The notes below the pieces were generated by a model. It did not search any database. It was not told the DNA's origin and saw only the letters and a list, made by a program, of their open reading frames with translations. 64,000 nt of DNA from Taudactylus pleione (Eukaryota > Chordata > Amphibia > Anura > Myobatrachidae), in NCBI GenBank assembly GCA_031769625.1, contig JAUIMM010000204.1, forward strand, positions 440,001 through 504,000, in the 5' to 3' direction. Each line of letters starts with the position of its first letter. The stretch's first letter is position 1. Shown in pieces: positions 43,326-54,560 of this stretch. A program made the translations under genes and the position numbers.

Positions 43326-44260
43326 ATCTGAACTTGGCACTGTAATATGGCATAATATGAACTGGAGTGCACTATTATTTTACATAATATGAACTGGGGG
43401 ACTGTAATGTGGCACAATATGAAGTGGAGGCACTATAGTGTGGCATAATATGACTAATGTGGTAAAATTTAAAATGGAGGGCACTGTAATGTGGCACGAT
43501 ATGAACAGGAGAAATTATAGTTTATCTTAATGTGATCAGGGGGCACTGTAAAGTGACAATGTGAACTTGGGACAATAGGCCTGATTCAGAGGCGCTCGCA
43601 AAAAGCGAGCGCTCGCTCTGAATCAGGGCTGGCGCTGTTATTTTTAGGAGCGGCCTCCTGGCCGCTCGCATAGCTGTGGGTGACCATGATGATGGTCGCG
43701 ATGGTTAAGACCATCGCGACCATCGGGCTTGCGACGAGGCCCTTGTGGTAGGGTCTCGTTCATCGCAAGCCCCAGAGAGCTTTCGGCTCTAACAGAGCCG
43801 GAAGCTCTCCTCTGACAGCACTCGTGATGTCAGTGGGGCCGCCCCCAAACGGCAAGCGTTTCCTCGGGAACGCCTCCATTTGGGCAGCCACCCCCCCAGC
43901 CCACCCACCAAACAGGGCGAGCTGTCACTCAACATCGACAGCTCGCCCCCTTTGGTGCGAGACATGGAGCGACGGTGCACATGAGCTGTGGGCCACCATC
44001 GACCCGGTTGCGAGCGCTCAGCGCTTGCGACCGGGTCTGAATCAGGCCCTCTGTCATAATGTGAATTGGGGGTACTGTGTGGCATAATGTATACTGACAG
44101 CCCTACAATGTGACATAATGTAAACTAGTGCACTACTATGGGCATAACATTAACTAGGACACTACTATAGCTCATAAAATAATCTAGATCACCACTATGG
44201 GGCATAACATTAAGTAGGCTACATATATGGTTCAGAAAATGAACTAGGGCACTATTATGG
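43326..44260. repeat. ~34-bp minisatellite (CACTGTAATGTGGCATAATATG) split by foldback copy B
   Basis: Units built on GGCACTGTAATGTGGCATAA and TATGAACTGG occur at 43326-43577 and resume at 44049-44260. The array is interrupted only by the element at 43578-44048. Confidence 0.8.
43578..44048. mobile_element. multi-hairpin foldback element, copy B
   Basis: Ends GGCCTGATTCAGAGGCGC and GGTCTGAATCAGGCC. Successive hairpins: GGCGCTCGCAAAAAGCGAGC at the left end, ATGGTCGCGATGGTTAAGAC with its inverse, the stem GAGAGCTTTCGGCTCT at 43775-43790 pairing with 43794-43809 (one G-U), GGGCGAGCTGTCACTC with its inverse, and GACCCGGTTGCGAGCGCT at the right end. Aligned with copies A and C, the arms differ but stay complementary. 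Non-coding. Confidence 0.8.
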
Positions 44261-44349
44261 TATTAAAATAATTAAAATTAACAACTGATGCAGAGAAATG
44301 ATTTTCTAGAAGCATTGGGATAGGGCCCCCTTCAAAATGTTGGGGGGGG

Positions 44350-44490
44350 GAGAGAGAGATGCAGTTAGGATATGATTTACAACCTTAATAGGCTGATCAT
44401 GTGACTTGTTATAGAACTGTCAGTTATCAACTGTATCTGCTGATATGTCTACTGACCTTATAATGTAAGCTTATTTTAACCTAGATGATA
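44350..44490. repeat. outlying unit of a ~150-bp repeat
   Basis: TATGATTTACAACCTTAATA, GGCTGATCATGTGACTTGTT, then TGTCTACTGACC and TTATTTTAACCTAGATGATA. Matches the units at 46370-47045 and lies about 1.9 kb from them. Confidence 0.75.
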
Positions 44491-45160
44491 GATTTTAAAT
44501 ACATTTTTTTTTTAATCCAAAATTGTATTTGTAAAACTAGTAGTTAATCTAATTTCAGCTCTGCTAAAACCAAAAAGGTGCAAAATACAGTTGAATTTAT
44601 TTGTACAAATCAAATGAAAAAGCAGAGATCCTTTTTTTTATCAAGTCCCTCAGTGTCACAGCATATATCTGTCTCCAGATCAAAAACACAGGTATACCGT
44701 AGTGTTTCAAAACATACACTTTATAAATCTATATTTATGTATAAAACTATAACCAGTAGTCACTCGTGTAAGGATGGGGGGGGGGGACTGGGACAGAGGG
44801 AAAGGTCGTCAATCTCCCGGCACTACAAATATTGCTCACGTTGTGGATTATGTTGAGCGAATGGTCCGTCATGATTGTCATTTGAATGAACTATGAGATG
44901 ACAATGAACAAATAAAAGGCAGTAAGGCACTATTGATTGGAATGGAAACTTCTTTTCCTAGAATGAATGCTTGACCTAATAAACTCGCAAACGAAGACGC
45001 TGATATACATTGCACATGGACTGGCAGAAAAATAGTAATTTCTAAAATAAATCTATTACGCTTGAATAGAAAAGGTTACATTCTCCTTGAACCTCACTGC
45101 TACCTCTATAGGAGCTCCTGACTTGTCGGAATCCCAAGAAGCAAAATCTCCACTCTCCTC
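44491..45160. other. non-coding, nothing recognised
   Basis: AT-rich sequence with a G run at 44777-44786. No gene or repeat family is recognised. Confidence 0.4.
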
Positions 45161-45166
45161 CAGTCT

Positions 45167-45296
45167 AAAGCTGGGTATACAGAGTAAGATATATTGTCTG
45201 CAACGGATCGGAACTACCATTGTAACAATATATCACGGAGATGCGATATATCTTTACATCGCAACGCCTGGTCACCCAGGTGTGTACCCAGCTTCA
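45167..45296. mobile_element. short foldback MITE with AAGCTGGGTATACA ends
   Basis: Left AAAGCTGGGTATACAGAG, right GTGTGTACCCAGCTT. The interior has ATATATTGT in both orientations. Same end type as 36797 and 47928. Confidence 0.6.
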
Positions 45297-46319
45297 GATA
45301 AGCCCGTATCTACTGTATGTCACCAGCTGCTCAATAACCAACCCATATAGGATGTTGCAGATGGGAGCACCTGGAAGTGGCAACATGAGTAATAGCATAG
45401 AAAAGTATGTGGCAAGAGGTCATTTTTTTGTAGTTACATCATCTAGAACTGTATAGGGCATGTATCTTCATATACAGCCATCACGCAATAGGCTACTATA
45501 TGTTTGAAGTGGGAAATAGGAGTACATGTACTCCTAAGTGCATCAAGGGGTCTTGGCATCTAATATCGCAATTGATTTTTAACTTTTCAAGGTCCCAGAA
45601 AATTCAGAAACGCCTACGATGGTGTGGTTATCGTATGCAAGAATATGGAATGTAACTGTGCAGCCTACAGTGGTTCCATCACCTAGAGAGATGTGCGCTG
45701 AGCGCAATGTGATGAGATAAGTTACCGCCAGTCATGGAAGAGTAAATTCAATTAGATTCGGTCTATACGCCGGCAGCAAGCCCCTTTTCTGGGGTCGTGG
45801 TGCAATACTGAATCCAGGAAAGGCAAATCTGATGAGGACCTACCACATAACCGTTCCGTCTAAAGCTACAGTTATTGCTTATACAGATTTGTTTTAGTGT
45901 CATAATCGGGTCATCTTTTAGGTCCTCTGGATACATTTAAATAAACTGCGCTGTACAGTGCAAACTATCAAGAAATGTTCTGAAATACTAGGGACAGTCA
46001 CTATACTGAGACCACAAACTCCCTCTGTCCCGAGAGCAATAACAGATGAAGGAATAAGCGGGCATACCTCGGGGTGATAACACACAATGATGGGGTCTCT
46101 GAGTAGCTCAGTTGGTAACAGCTCCCTGTAAGAACACAAGAAACGAGAATCACATTTCCAGGGCCTAAACTCACTTTCGGTCCTAAGGATTCCAGTTGTC
46201 CCCGACCACAGTATACATATTGTCTGTTTTCCAGTGTTAAGTCCCAGGTAATGAATAGGAGCACGTTTTTAAATACATTTTAAATAGATAGACAACAATG
46301 GCAAAATGCATGCAGGAGA
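45297..46319. other. non-coding, nothing recognised
   Basis: No repeat family or gene was recognised. Short frames at 45918-46264 (minus) have no domain. Confidence 0.4.
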
Positions 46320-46651
46320 TTATTTTTCAATGATAGATCGATAGTTAGATAGATAAATAGATTAATAAATAGATAACTTTGGTGAAATGCAGGTAGAATG
46401 TGATTAATATACTCAACAGGATGATCATGTGACTTGCAATAAAACTGTTAGTTATTAACTGTATTTGTTGATGTGTCTACTGACTGTGTAGTTAAGGTTA
46501 TTTTAACCTAATGATAGATATGGTAAAATGCAATTAGGATGTGATTTAAAACCTCAATAGGCTGATCATGTGACTTGCTAAAAACAACGGTTATCAACTG
46601 CATCTGTCAATATGCCTACTGACTGTGTAGTGAGCCTATTTTAACCTACAT

Positions 46652-46701
<50 letters not shown>

Positions 46702-47055
46702 AATGGAGAAATGCAGGTAGGCTGTGATTCATAACCTACATAAACTGATCATGTGACTTGCTATGGAACTGTCAGTTATCAACTGTGTCAGTTAATATGT
46801 CTACTGACCATGTAATTTGTAACCTAAATGATAGATTATAAATACATTATAAATAGATAGCTAACACTAGTAAAATGCATGCAGCAGATGCTTTTTCACC
46901 ACAGTATACTGACCATGTGACTTGTTACATCACAAGCAGCCTTTGTGATATCACTCAGCTTTGGTAAAAAGTTCAGCATTTTGTAGAGAACTGTCTGTTA
47001 TCTGCTGATATGACAAGGTATGCTTATTTTACCCTCAATGTTATGTATGAATAAT

Positions 47056-47104
<49 letters not shown>

Positions 47105-47110
47105 GTAACC
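46320..47110. repeat. ~150-bp repeat units joined by GATA microsatellites
   Basis: Four units centred on GATCATGTGACTTG or a variant at about 46424, 46563, 46747 and 46910, each followed by TGTCTACTGACTGTGTA- and TTATTTTAACCTA-like blocks. They are separated by (GATA)n runs, the longest at 46650-46700 and 47055-47104. Confidence 0.8.
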
Positions 47111-47920
47111 TCAATAAGCACACATCTCCCTTTTCCTTTATCAGGAATCTGCACTACCACCCTTTCATTTTTCTTTCGAAGCTTAGGCAGATGATAAACA
47201 GCAGAAGGGGTCTTCTGCACTCAGATTGCTAGCTAAGACGGATGGTCGTGGGTTGAGGTTTGCGGGTTACCTTATTACAAAAAACATAAATCCTGCCACC
47301 ACCAAGAGTTAGACTGGGAGATGTACCTCCCACTGCAGCTCTTCGGTTCCGCTTCACCAGAAAATGATACCTTTAAGTCAGTAGCAAGTGGCCCTAGGAC
47401 GCCGTGAGATTAAGAATCACAGAATATCAGAACTAACAATTAGGCTTTAATTTTAAGTAATCTCTTCAAAGCTTAGGGTTACAAAAGGTTACTAAGATTA
47501 TAATAATTATTAAAAGTTCACAAAAGTTACTAGCAATTTCAAGAAATAAAATAAAGGGGAAAAACAAAGTTCAAATCACCTGTGCAGGGTTGAACAATGA
47601 CAGAAGTGAGATCTGTTCTTGGGGATATGGTGCATCCTGACGCTATGGCCTCCTCGCGAAAATGAACAACGGCTGATCACTGGACTCAGTTAATATACTG
47701 GTTTGACCCTGTCCCCTTTTATGTAGCGAAGCTCCCCTCCCCAATAGTTTGAGAGTATGGGGGGGGGGGGAGAACAGGAGATCTAGGGAGTTTTGGCATC
47801 CTGGCTAAACTGTACAGCTAAGAGCTTGTTTCACACCATGCTACAATGAAATGTCCCTGACTCCTCGTGGGGGTATTCACAGATAGCTGGGCTTCTCTTA
47901 GGTATAACAATAGCCGGGTA
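47111..47920. other. non-coding, unassigned
   Basis: Contains a G run at 47760-47770 and A-rich stretches. No domain, tandem repeat or inverted ends were found. Confidence 0.35.
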
Positions 47921-47927
47921 CACACTG

Positions 47928-48315
47928 GACAATATGCCCTATGAGTGATATCGTTGAACGATTTCCCTTGAACTTCCCAGAGTCCCGGACAAATGATATT
48001 GTGTACACACCCAGCGATTTCACAAATGACCGAACGATCTACAGAAATCGTTTGACACTAGGGTTTATCAGCTAATTTAAATACTGGGCAGGAATTTCAG
48101 GGGGAGGTCGTTTGTCGTTCATTGCATACACACTGAACGATATGCACTATATCGTCAATGACATAGTCAAAATTGGGTTCCATGAACAGTCAGAATACAT
48201 TGTTAACCCATGGGAGCGCGCATCGTTCATCGCATAGTGCATACACACTGGACGATTTGTACGATATATCGTTTATATCATTTAAAAATATCGCCCAGTG
48301 TGTATGGGACTTTAG
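47928..48315. mobile_element. foldback MITE with GGGTACACACTGG ends
   Basis: Left AGCCGGGTACACACTGGACA, right CGCCCAGTGTGTATGGGACT. Internal motifs such as ACACACTGGACGATTTGTAC and CATACACACTGAACGATATG repeat in both orientations. Non-coding. Confidence 0.6.
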
Positions 48316-48764
48316 GCTGGCTGTCTCCCAGCCTTTTGGGTTGAAGTTTACGTGTGGCCTCTCAGCAGGGAATATCCTTGCCTTTGATCAGCATCTCAAA
48401 ACAGAATAAACACACAATTGGGACATGCAAGTGCCTGACTGCTCATTCCAAATTATTATACATTAATTATCCCTACAGATCATATTTTAGGTATGTGTGG
48501 GTCCCCACTATCACAGGTTGAGTATATTAATTTCTGATACTTTTTATATCTTTCTATTTTTGAGCATTTACATAAAACTTGCCTCATATATTAAGTTACA
48601 AGTTCTAACATTGTTGCAGTCAATCCATAGTTGTGGGTTATATGTGTCATTCTCACTAGAGGTATTGCAGATGATCATACCATAAAATTTTTAAGTATCC
48701 AAATGAATGCGATTGATTGTTTTGAATTGTGCATTCTTTAATTACCACTATAACATTGCCTGAA
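48316..48764. other. non-coding, nothing recognised
   Basis: AT-rich sequence between a foldback and the direct repeat at 48765. No feature supported. Confidence 0.35.
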
Positions 48765-48824
48765 AATAAATATATTAATTAGTGAGATATGTTTTACTTA
48801 CACTAATTTATTTTTAATTTGCAA
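48765..48824 (+). repeat. direct repeat, left copy (partner at 54790)
   Basis: ATATATTAATTAGTGAGATA followed by TGTTTTACTTACACTAATT is shared almost exactly with 54797-54845, about 6 kb to the right and in the same orientation. Confidence 0.7.
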
Positions 48825-49208
48825 AAAACTACTAATGGTGTTGCGCTAATAATATAAAGGTTAATGTGAATACCGAATATGGCAGAGACCAAGAAAATTC
48901 AGGACACCAAAGAGTATATAACAAATTTTTGTTTTGTTTTATATTATTCAAATAATGTCATATGACAGTCATACAGGTGTTAAAAAACATAACATGATTA
49001 AGAAATTGTGACAAACCACTAATAATCTATAAAGAGACTTCCCAAATACTGGGGTCCAATTGATGTGTTAACTTATAAAAAAACCACATACATATATATG
49101 AAACATCTATACAGTAGCTCACCGCATTGCAATCCAAAAAAGAGGGAGATTTTAGATAGATAGATCCTCCAACGACCACAATGGAACTTCGGCAAGTGTA
49201 GTTTATCT
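48825..49208. other. non-coding, nothing recognised
   Basis: AT-rich sequence up to the truncation point of the Tc1 element. No feature supported. Confidence 0.35.
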
Positions 49209-49992
49209 TTATGTACTGACATATTCATAGTCCTGACAAGAGGTGTGCTTTGGGTCATTGTCCTGTTGGAGGTGGAAATTGGCTCCAATCAAGCGCTGTC
49301 CACAGGGTATGGCATGACATTGCAAAATGGAGTTATAGCCTTCCTTATTCAAAATCCCTTTTACCTTGTACAAATCTCCCACTTTACCAGCACCAAAGCA
49401 GCCCCAGACCATCACATTACCTCCACTATGCTTGACAGATGGCGTCAGGCACTCTTCCAGCATCTTTTCACTTGTTCTGTGTCTCACAAATGTTCTTCTG
49501 TGTGATCCAAACACATCAAACTTAAATTCGTCTGTCCATAACAATTTTTTCCAATCTTCCTCTGTCCAATCTCTGTGTTCTTTTGCCCATATTAATAATT
49601 TCCTTTTATTGGCCAGTCTCAGATATGACTTTTTCCTTGCCACTCTGCCTAGGAGGCCAGCATCCCGGAATTGCCTCTGCACTATAGACGTTGACACTGG
49701 CGTTTTGCGGGTACCATTTAATGAAGCTGCCAGTTGAGGACTTGTGAAGCATCTATTTCTCAAACTAGAGACTCTAATGTACTTGTCTTCTTGCACAGTT
49801 GTGCACCGGGGTCTCCCACTTCTCTTTCTACTCTGGTTAGAGCCTGTTTGTGCTGTTCTCTGAAGGGAGTTGTACACACCGTTGTAGGAAATGTTCAGTT
49901 TCTTGGCAGTTTCTCGCATGGAATAGCCTACATTTCTAAGAACAAGAATAGACAGTCAAGTTTCACATGAAAGTTCTCTTTTTTCTGGCCAT
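49209..49992 (-). pseudogene. Tc1-like transposase pseudogene
   Basis: The ATG at 49992-49990 gives MARKKRTFM and an immediate stop. A different frame from 49919 reads 236 residues: SMRETAKKLNISYNGVYNSL (helix-turn-helix), KRSGRPRCTT (GRPR hinge), VARKKSYLRLANKRKLLIWA, LLWTDEFKFDVFGSHRR with the first Asp, VKHSGGNVMVWGCFGAGKVG, and QQDNDPKHTS with the second Asp. After CQDYEYVST the frame leaves the family sequence; the DLNPIE-type end with the final Glu is absent. It belongs to a different lineage from the element at 3061. Confidence 0.88.
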
Positions 49993-50399
49993 TTGGAGAG
50001 TATAATAGAACCCACAAATGTGATGCTCCAAATACTCATCTAGCTCAAAGGAAGGCCAGTTTTATAGCTTCTCTAATGAGTAAACCCGTTTTCAGCTGTG
50101 CTAACATAATTGCACAAGGGTTTTCAAGGGTTTTCTAATCATCCATTAGTCTTCTAACGCACTTAGCAAACGCATGTACCATTAGAACACTGGAGTGATG
50201 GTTGCTGGAAATGGGCCTTTATATACCTATGTAGATATTCCTTTAAAAACCAGATGTTTGCAGCTAGTATAGTCATTTACCACATTAACAATGTATAGAG
50301 TGTATTTCTGATTAATTTAATGTTATCTTCATTGAAAAAACAGTGCTTTTCTTTCAAAAATAAGGACATTTCTAAGTGACCCCAAACTTTTGAACGGTA

Positions 50400-50403
<4 letters not shown>
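49209..50403 (-). mobile_element. 3'-truncated Tc1-like element (minus strand)
   Basis: The surviving terminal repeat, read on the minus strand, starts at about 50403 with ACACTACCGTTCAAAAGTTT and GGGGTCACTTAGAAATGTCC, a terminus well known in fish and frog Tc1 elements. The other half, including the transposase C-terminus and far repeat, is missing beyond about 49209. A (TA)n tract adjoins the intact end. Confidence 0.85.
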
Positions 50404-50452
<49 letters not shown>

Positions 50453-50460
50453 TATCTGGT
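50404..50460. repeat. (TA)n microsatellite
   Basis: About 20 TA units at 50406-50444, ending TACACATATATATC. It lies at the Tc1 end, consistent with TA-targeted insertion into a TA tract. Confidence 0.85.
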
Positions 50461-50493
50461 ATATATCTATTCCTTAAGGGGACAAAAGACTAT

Positions 50494-50962
50494 GGTCCTG
50501 ATTCAGAGGCGCTCGCTATTTGCGAGTGCTCGCTCTGAATCAGGGCGGATTTTTTATTAAAAAACTCCGCCTCCATGCTGCTTGCATAGCTGTGGGTGAC
50601 CACCCACAGCTTGTGCGGGCGATGGTCGCGATTATCGCGACCATCGGGCTTGCAATGAGACCCTTGTGGTAGGGTCTCGTCCACCGCAAGCCCCAGTGAA
50701 CTTCCTGCTCTAATAGAGCAGGAAGTTCACTACTGACATAGGGAACGCCTCCGTTTGTGCAGCCACCACCCCCAACCCACCTACAAAACGGGGCGAGCTG
50801 TCGATCAACATCGACAGCCGCCCCGTCTTGTAACGAGCCCGGAGCAAGTGATGTCTAACTCACTCCGGGGCTTGCACAATGCGCAGTGCGCACGCTGCGC
50901 GTGTGCACTGTCTGACCATCGACCCGCTTGTGAGCGCTATGCGAGCAGGTCTGAATCAGACC
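50494..50962. mobile_element. multi-hairpin foldback element, copy C
   Basis: Ends GGTCCTGATTCAGAGGCG and GGTCTGAATCAGACC. CTAT lies on both sides (50490-50493 and 50963-50966). The hairpin GTGAACTTCCTGCTCT at 50696-50711 pairs perfectly with 50715-50730. Other stems: GGTCGCGATTATCGCGACC, GGGGCGAGCTGTCGATCAAC with its inverse, and terminal hairpins at both ends. Confidence 0.8.
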
Positions 50963-51309
50963 CTATATTTTCTCTTAGATTATTAGGTTCAAAATGTCTA
51001 AGAGATTTTGTCTTGAAAAAGCAATATTTATTGTATTAAGTCTATTTCTATATATGTATGAGCAACCTGGGTCAGAGGAAAATAAAGAGAAATATCAAGT
51101 AGAAACATCCACGGTACAAGGATAAAATACTGTCTAAAAACATCAGGAGATAAGTATTTTTCCTTGAACACTTCCCTTGCCACACAAAAGATAGCGCCCC
51201 TAATTCACACCTACCGTATTTTGTATAACTTTCTGCTAGACCTACAGGGAAAAGTCATTCAGGTGTGGATAGGCTGAAATCTTTTGACAGCACCATTTTT
51301 TCTCCTAGC
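50963..51309. other. non-coding, nothing recognised
   Basis: Sequence between the foldback and the truncated end of the Gypsy relic. No feature supported. Confidence 0.35.
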
Positions 51310-51960
51310 TTCTTTTTTCGCATGTAGCAATAGCCTCCACCTTCCTGGGCTCTGGACAGAGGTTACCGTCCCCTACTCTGTGCCCCAGGTACTGCCCAGC
51401 TGGCACTTTTCTGGTTTAATAGTCATGCTGGCCCCAGTGATCTGCTTTAACACACCATTCAAATGGAACAGATGCTCTTCCCAGGTCTGACTGAATACCG
51501 CAATGTCATTCAAGTAAGCAACCGCATGCCCTTCCCGGCCCTCCAGCAGGTCATTAACCAGGTGCTGGAATGAAGCTGGGGCATTTTTCATCCCAGAGGG
51601 CATGACTAGAAATTCAAACAGCCCAAATGGGATCTCGCGGACCTCGGGTGACAATGGGACCTGCCAGTACCCTCTGCTGAGATCCATAATGGTGACATAG
51701 CATGCCGAGGCTAGCTGATTCAACAGGTCATCATCCTGAGCATGGGATAGGCATCAAATACTATGGCATTTAACCTCCTATAGTCTATGCAGAACTGGGT
51801 GCCCCCACATTTCTTTGGGACCAGCACTACGGGCGCAGCCCATGAACTGCAAAACTTCTGAATCACTCCTAAAATCAGCATTTCATCTACTTCTCACTTC
51901 ATTGCACTTAACACCTCCAATGAAGCTCTGTATGCTGGCTGTCTAAGGGGAGTTTGGTTG
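51310..51960 (-). pseudogene. Gypsy reverse transcriptase pseudogene
   Basis: Shifting frames give [16 protein letters not shown] sequence near 51800-51760, then an open stretch 51723-51373 with ASACYVTIMDLSRGYWQVPL, FGLFEFLVMPSGMKNAPASF, HAVAYLNDIAVFSQTWEEHL and IKPEKCQLG. The catalytic box is YLND instead of YLDD, so one metal-binding Asp is lost. A short deletion removes residues between PEVREI and PFGLFEF. Family sequence ends near 51310, before RNase H. Confidence 0.87.
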
Positions 51961-52585
51961 CCTGTGTCTACGTGATGTGTGGCTAGGTGCATTTTCCCTG
52001 ACCTTCCAGTGAAGTGGACCTGGTAGGGGCATGTTGTGTCGGGCAGCTGACTGCGCTGCACCCGTTAAGCCTCCCCATACTGGGCATCTGCCAGGGTCCC
52101 GTCTGATGCGGCAACTGCTGCTAGGTCTGACTCAGGTTCCTCTTCCAAGAGGGTCCGGCCCAGGTTCCTCTTCCAGGAGGCTACAAACTGCTAGCACACA
52201 TGTCCCTGTCCCGGTAGGCTTTAAACATATTTACATGATAGACTCTGTATTTTCCTGCCGTTCTCTGGCAATGACATAGTTCACATAATTTATGCTTTGG
52301 ACTACGGTATACGGGCCTTCCCATGCAGCTTGCAGTTATTTAGCCTCATTGGAATCAGTACAAGCACCTTCTGCCCCACTTCAAATGTGCCCTCCTGATG
52401 CTGCGGTCATACCAGATCTTCTGTTTGGTTTGGGCAGCCTTGAGATTGCTCTGGGCCAGCCCCATCAAAGTCTGCATCCTTTCCCTAACCTACATAATGT
52501 AGTGTGCAACAGATGTCTCAGGGGTGGCTAGCTTCCCTTCCCAGTCCTCTCAGATTAAATCTAAGGGACCACGCACCTTACGCCC

Positions 52586-53420
52586 TTATAATAGTTCAAA
52601 GGGTGAGAAGCTGGTGGATTCCTGCAGTCCCTCACGGTACGCAAAGAGGTGTGGCAGGAATTGGTCCCAGTCTCTTCCCTGGGACTCCACTAAGGTCCTA
52701 AGCATTTGCTTCAGGGTGCCATTGAAACGTTCCACAAGCCCATTCCCAGACGGATGATAGGGCGAGGTGATCAGGTGATCAACTTGCATCCTTTTGCAGA
52801 GGCTGGACATGAGGCTGGACATGAACTGTGTGCCCTGGTCTGTCAACATTTATTTTGGGAAACCCACCCTGGAGAAAATGGTAATAAAGGCGTTAGCTAC
52901 CTTGTCTGCTATAACTGAGGGGAGGACCACAGCCTCTGGGTAACGAGTGGCGTAGTCTACTACTGTCAAGATGTATTCCTTCCCTGAGCTACTGGGAATA
53001 GCGAGTGGCCTCACAATATCTACAGCCATCCACTCAAATGGCTCTGAAATTATGGAGAGAGGAATGAGGGGGCTCCTCCCCACATCCTCAGGCCTGACTG
53101 ACAGTACTTGGTTACATCAGCCAGCATGCCTGGCCAGTGGAAATTTTGTGCCAGGTGCGCCTTGGTTTTTGTAATGCCTAGGTGTTCTCATATGCTACCC
53201 TTAGCAGACCCTCCCGATAAGTTTGGGGCACTATCAACTGCCACTCTGTAACCTACCTTGGTGTTTTATTGAGGACAGATCACTCCCTGTACAATCGATC
53301 ATTCTCCAAGTACACCTTGTGTTTGTCAGTTGTACTAGGGAGCTGATCATCTGTTACCCTGAGGGCTTCCAGGGAGGGGGTCAGTCCTTTGTTCTGCCTG
53401 GAAAGCTAAGCTTTCCGCTA
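52586..53420 (-). pseudogene. Gypsy integrase pseudogene
   Basis: Pieces in order: HLGITKTKAHLAQNFHWPGM then ADVTKYCQ (the His/Cys zinc domain with the second Cys lost at a frameshift); PFEWMAVDIVRPLAIPSSSG (first catalytic Asp; the following Gly is Arg); VVDYATRYPEAVVLP; MLTDQGTQFMSSLM (second Asp); and YHPSGNGLVERFNGTLKQML with the final Glu. The DDE residues are therefore readable. The region ends FAYREGLQESTSFSPFELL. Upstream, TDKHKVYLENDRLYR links directly to the zinc domain, as in complete Gypsy integrases. Confidence 0.87.
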
Positions 53421-53944
53421 AAGACTCAGTGTGTGGGTGGAGTCCCTCCTGTGTGTGTGATCTGATCTCAGGAAGGGATATTGAGGCTGCAGCGTGACTG
53501 CTCACATCTCCTTCCTTAACCATCTGAGATCGTGTGGCCACTGACACTGCCTAATTCACAGGCACTACCCCTTTACCATGCATACTGGCAGCATCCCCAA
53601 AAGACATGTCATTATTTCATACAGGTCCCATCTGGTCACTTCCAAACATAGATACAGTGTTCCCAGTGGCAGAATTACTGGCTACATTGGCACAAGACAA
53701 TTCATTATGAACAGTAACATAGTTATCCCCACCTGGTGTATCCTCCCGGATAACAGTAACATAGTTATCCCCACCTGGTGTATCCTCCCTGCAAACCAAC
53801 ATGAGCAATCTCAACAATCCATGGGATCACTTCCTTGTCCTTACACAGACACCTGCATTTTATCTGTATCACACGGTCCCTGGGGAGGAATGGGGTTAGC
53901 AGGAGAAGCTGGCACCATTGCATGATTAATTACATCAGGTTCTA

Positions 53945-54217
53945 TTACATACATGGCCCGCATGCGGCACAAGTCAGTACCAAGTAACACATTGGTGGGC
54001 AAATGGGGCAACACACCCACCTCCCAGAAACCTCAGCCAAACCCCAGTCCAGGTATATCCGGGCATTGGCTACTTCAGAGTGGGTCCCCCCAACACCGCG
54101 TATGGCAATTGTCTTTCCGGGAATCAAGTTGTATGGGCCCACTAACGTGGGATGAGCTAAAGTCAAATCCGCCCCAGAATCAAGTAGCCCCACTGTTAAC
54201 TGCTCTCCTACGACCAC
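53945..54217 (-). pseudogene. Gypsy aspartic protease fragment
   Basis: Frame with TVGLLDSGADLTLAHPTLVG, where DSGAD is the active-site motif of retroelement proteases, followed by IAIRGVGGTHSEVANARIYL. A frameshift disrupts the C-terminus after about residue 65. It follows the zinc-knuckle frame at 54537-54253. Confidence 0.78.
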
Positions 54218-54252
54218 AGCTTGCAGATTTTCTCAGGCACCCTCCTGGGACC

Positions 54253-54537
54253 TTAATGCATACAAAACTGCGGGCACGGGTTTTGCTGGTGGGGCCCCTG
54301 CAAGAAGAGTGCCATCTTCTTCTTCACCGGGCAAGTAGCACTGAGGTGCCCGGGGTCATTAAACACAAAACACTGGTGGCCCGTGGCCCAAACCGGTTTT
54401 TCCCCCACCCTCCCGACTTGTGCTGAAACAGGGGTTGTAGCTGCAGGGGGGGGGGGGGGGAATTGTGATGGGACAACTCCTCCAAGCCGCTTCTCTCTCC
54501 AAGCTGGATTCCCCGGTGGTAGCCAACATTTCTTCAT
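54253..54537 (-). pseudogene. Gypsy gag C-terminus with zinc knuckle
   Basis: Pro-rich stretch, then HQCFVFNDPGHLSATCPVKK, which is a C-x4-G-H-x4-C arrangement with the second Cys of the CCHC knuckle replaced. It lies immediately before the protease frame. Only the nucleocapsid end of gag remains, up to about 54560. Confidence 0.7.
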
Positions 54538-54560
54538 CGTGGGTGATTTGAGGTCAACAG

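Larger units (their letters stand above)
51310..54560 (-). mobile_element. Gypsy-type LTR retrotransposon relic with integrase before reverse transcriptase
   Basis: Read on the minus strand the order is CCHC zinc knuckle (about 54460-54330), protease (54217-53945), integrase zinc domain and core (about 53420-52586) and reverse transcriptase (about 51960-51310). RNase H and both LTRs are absent. Protease passes into the integrase N-terminal region without an intervening RT. This is the pol order of the Gmr1-like deuterostome Gypsy group. Stops and frameshifts occur throughout. Confidence 0.82.
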
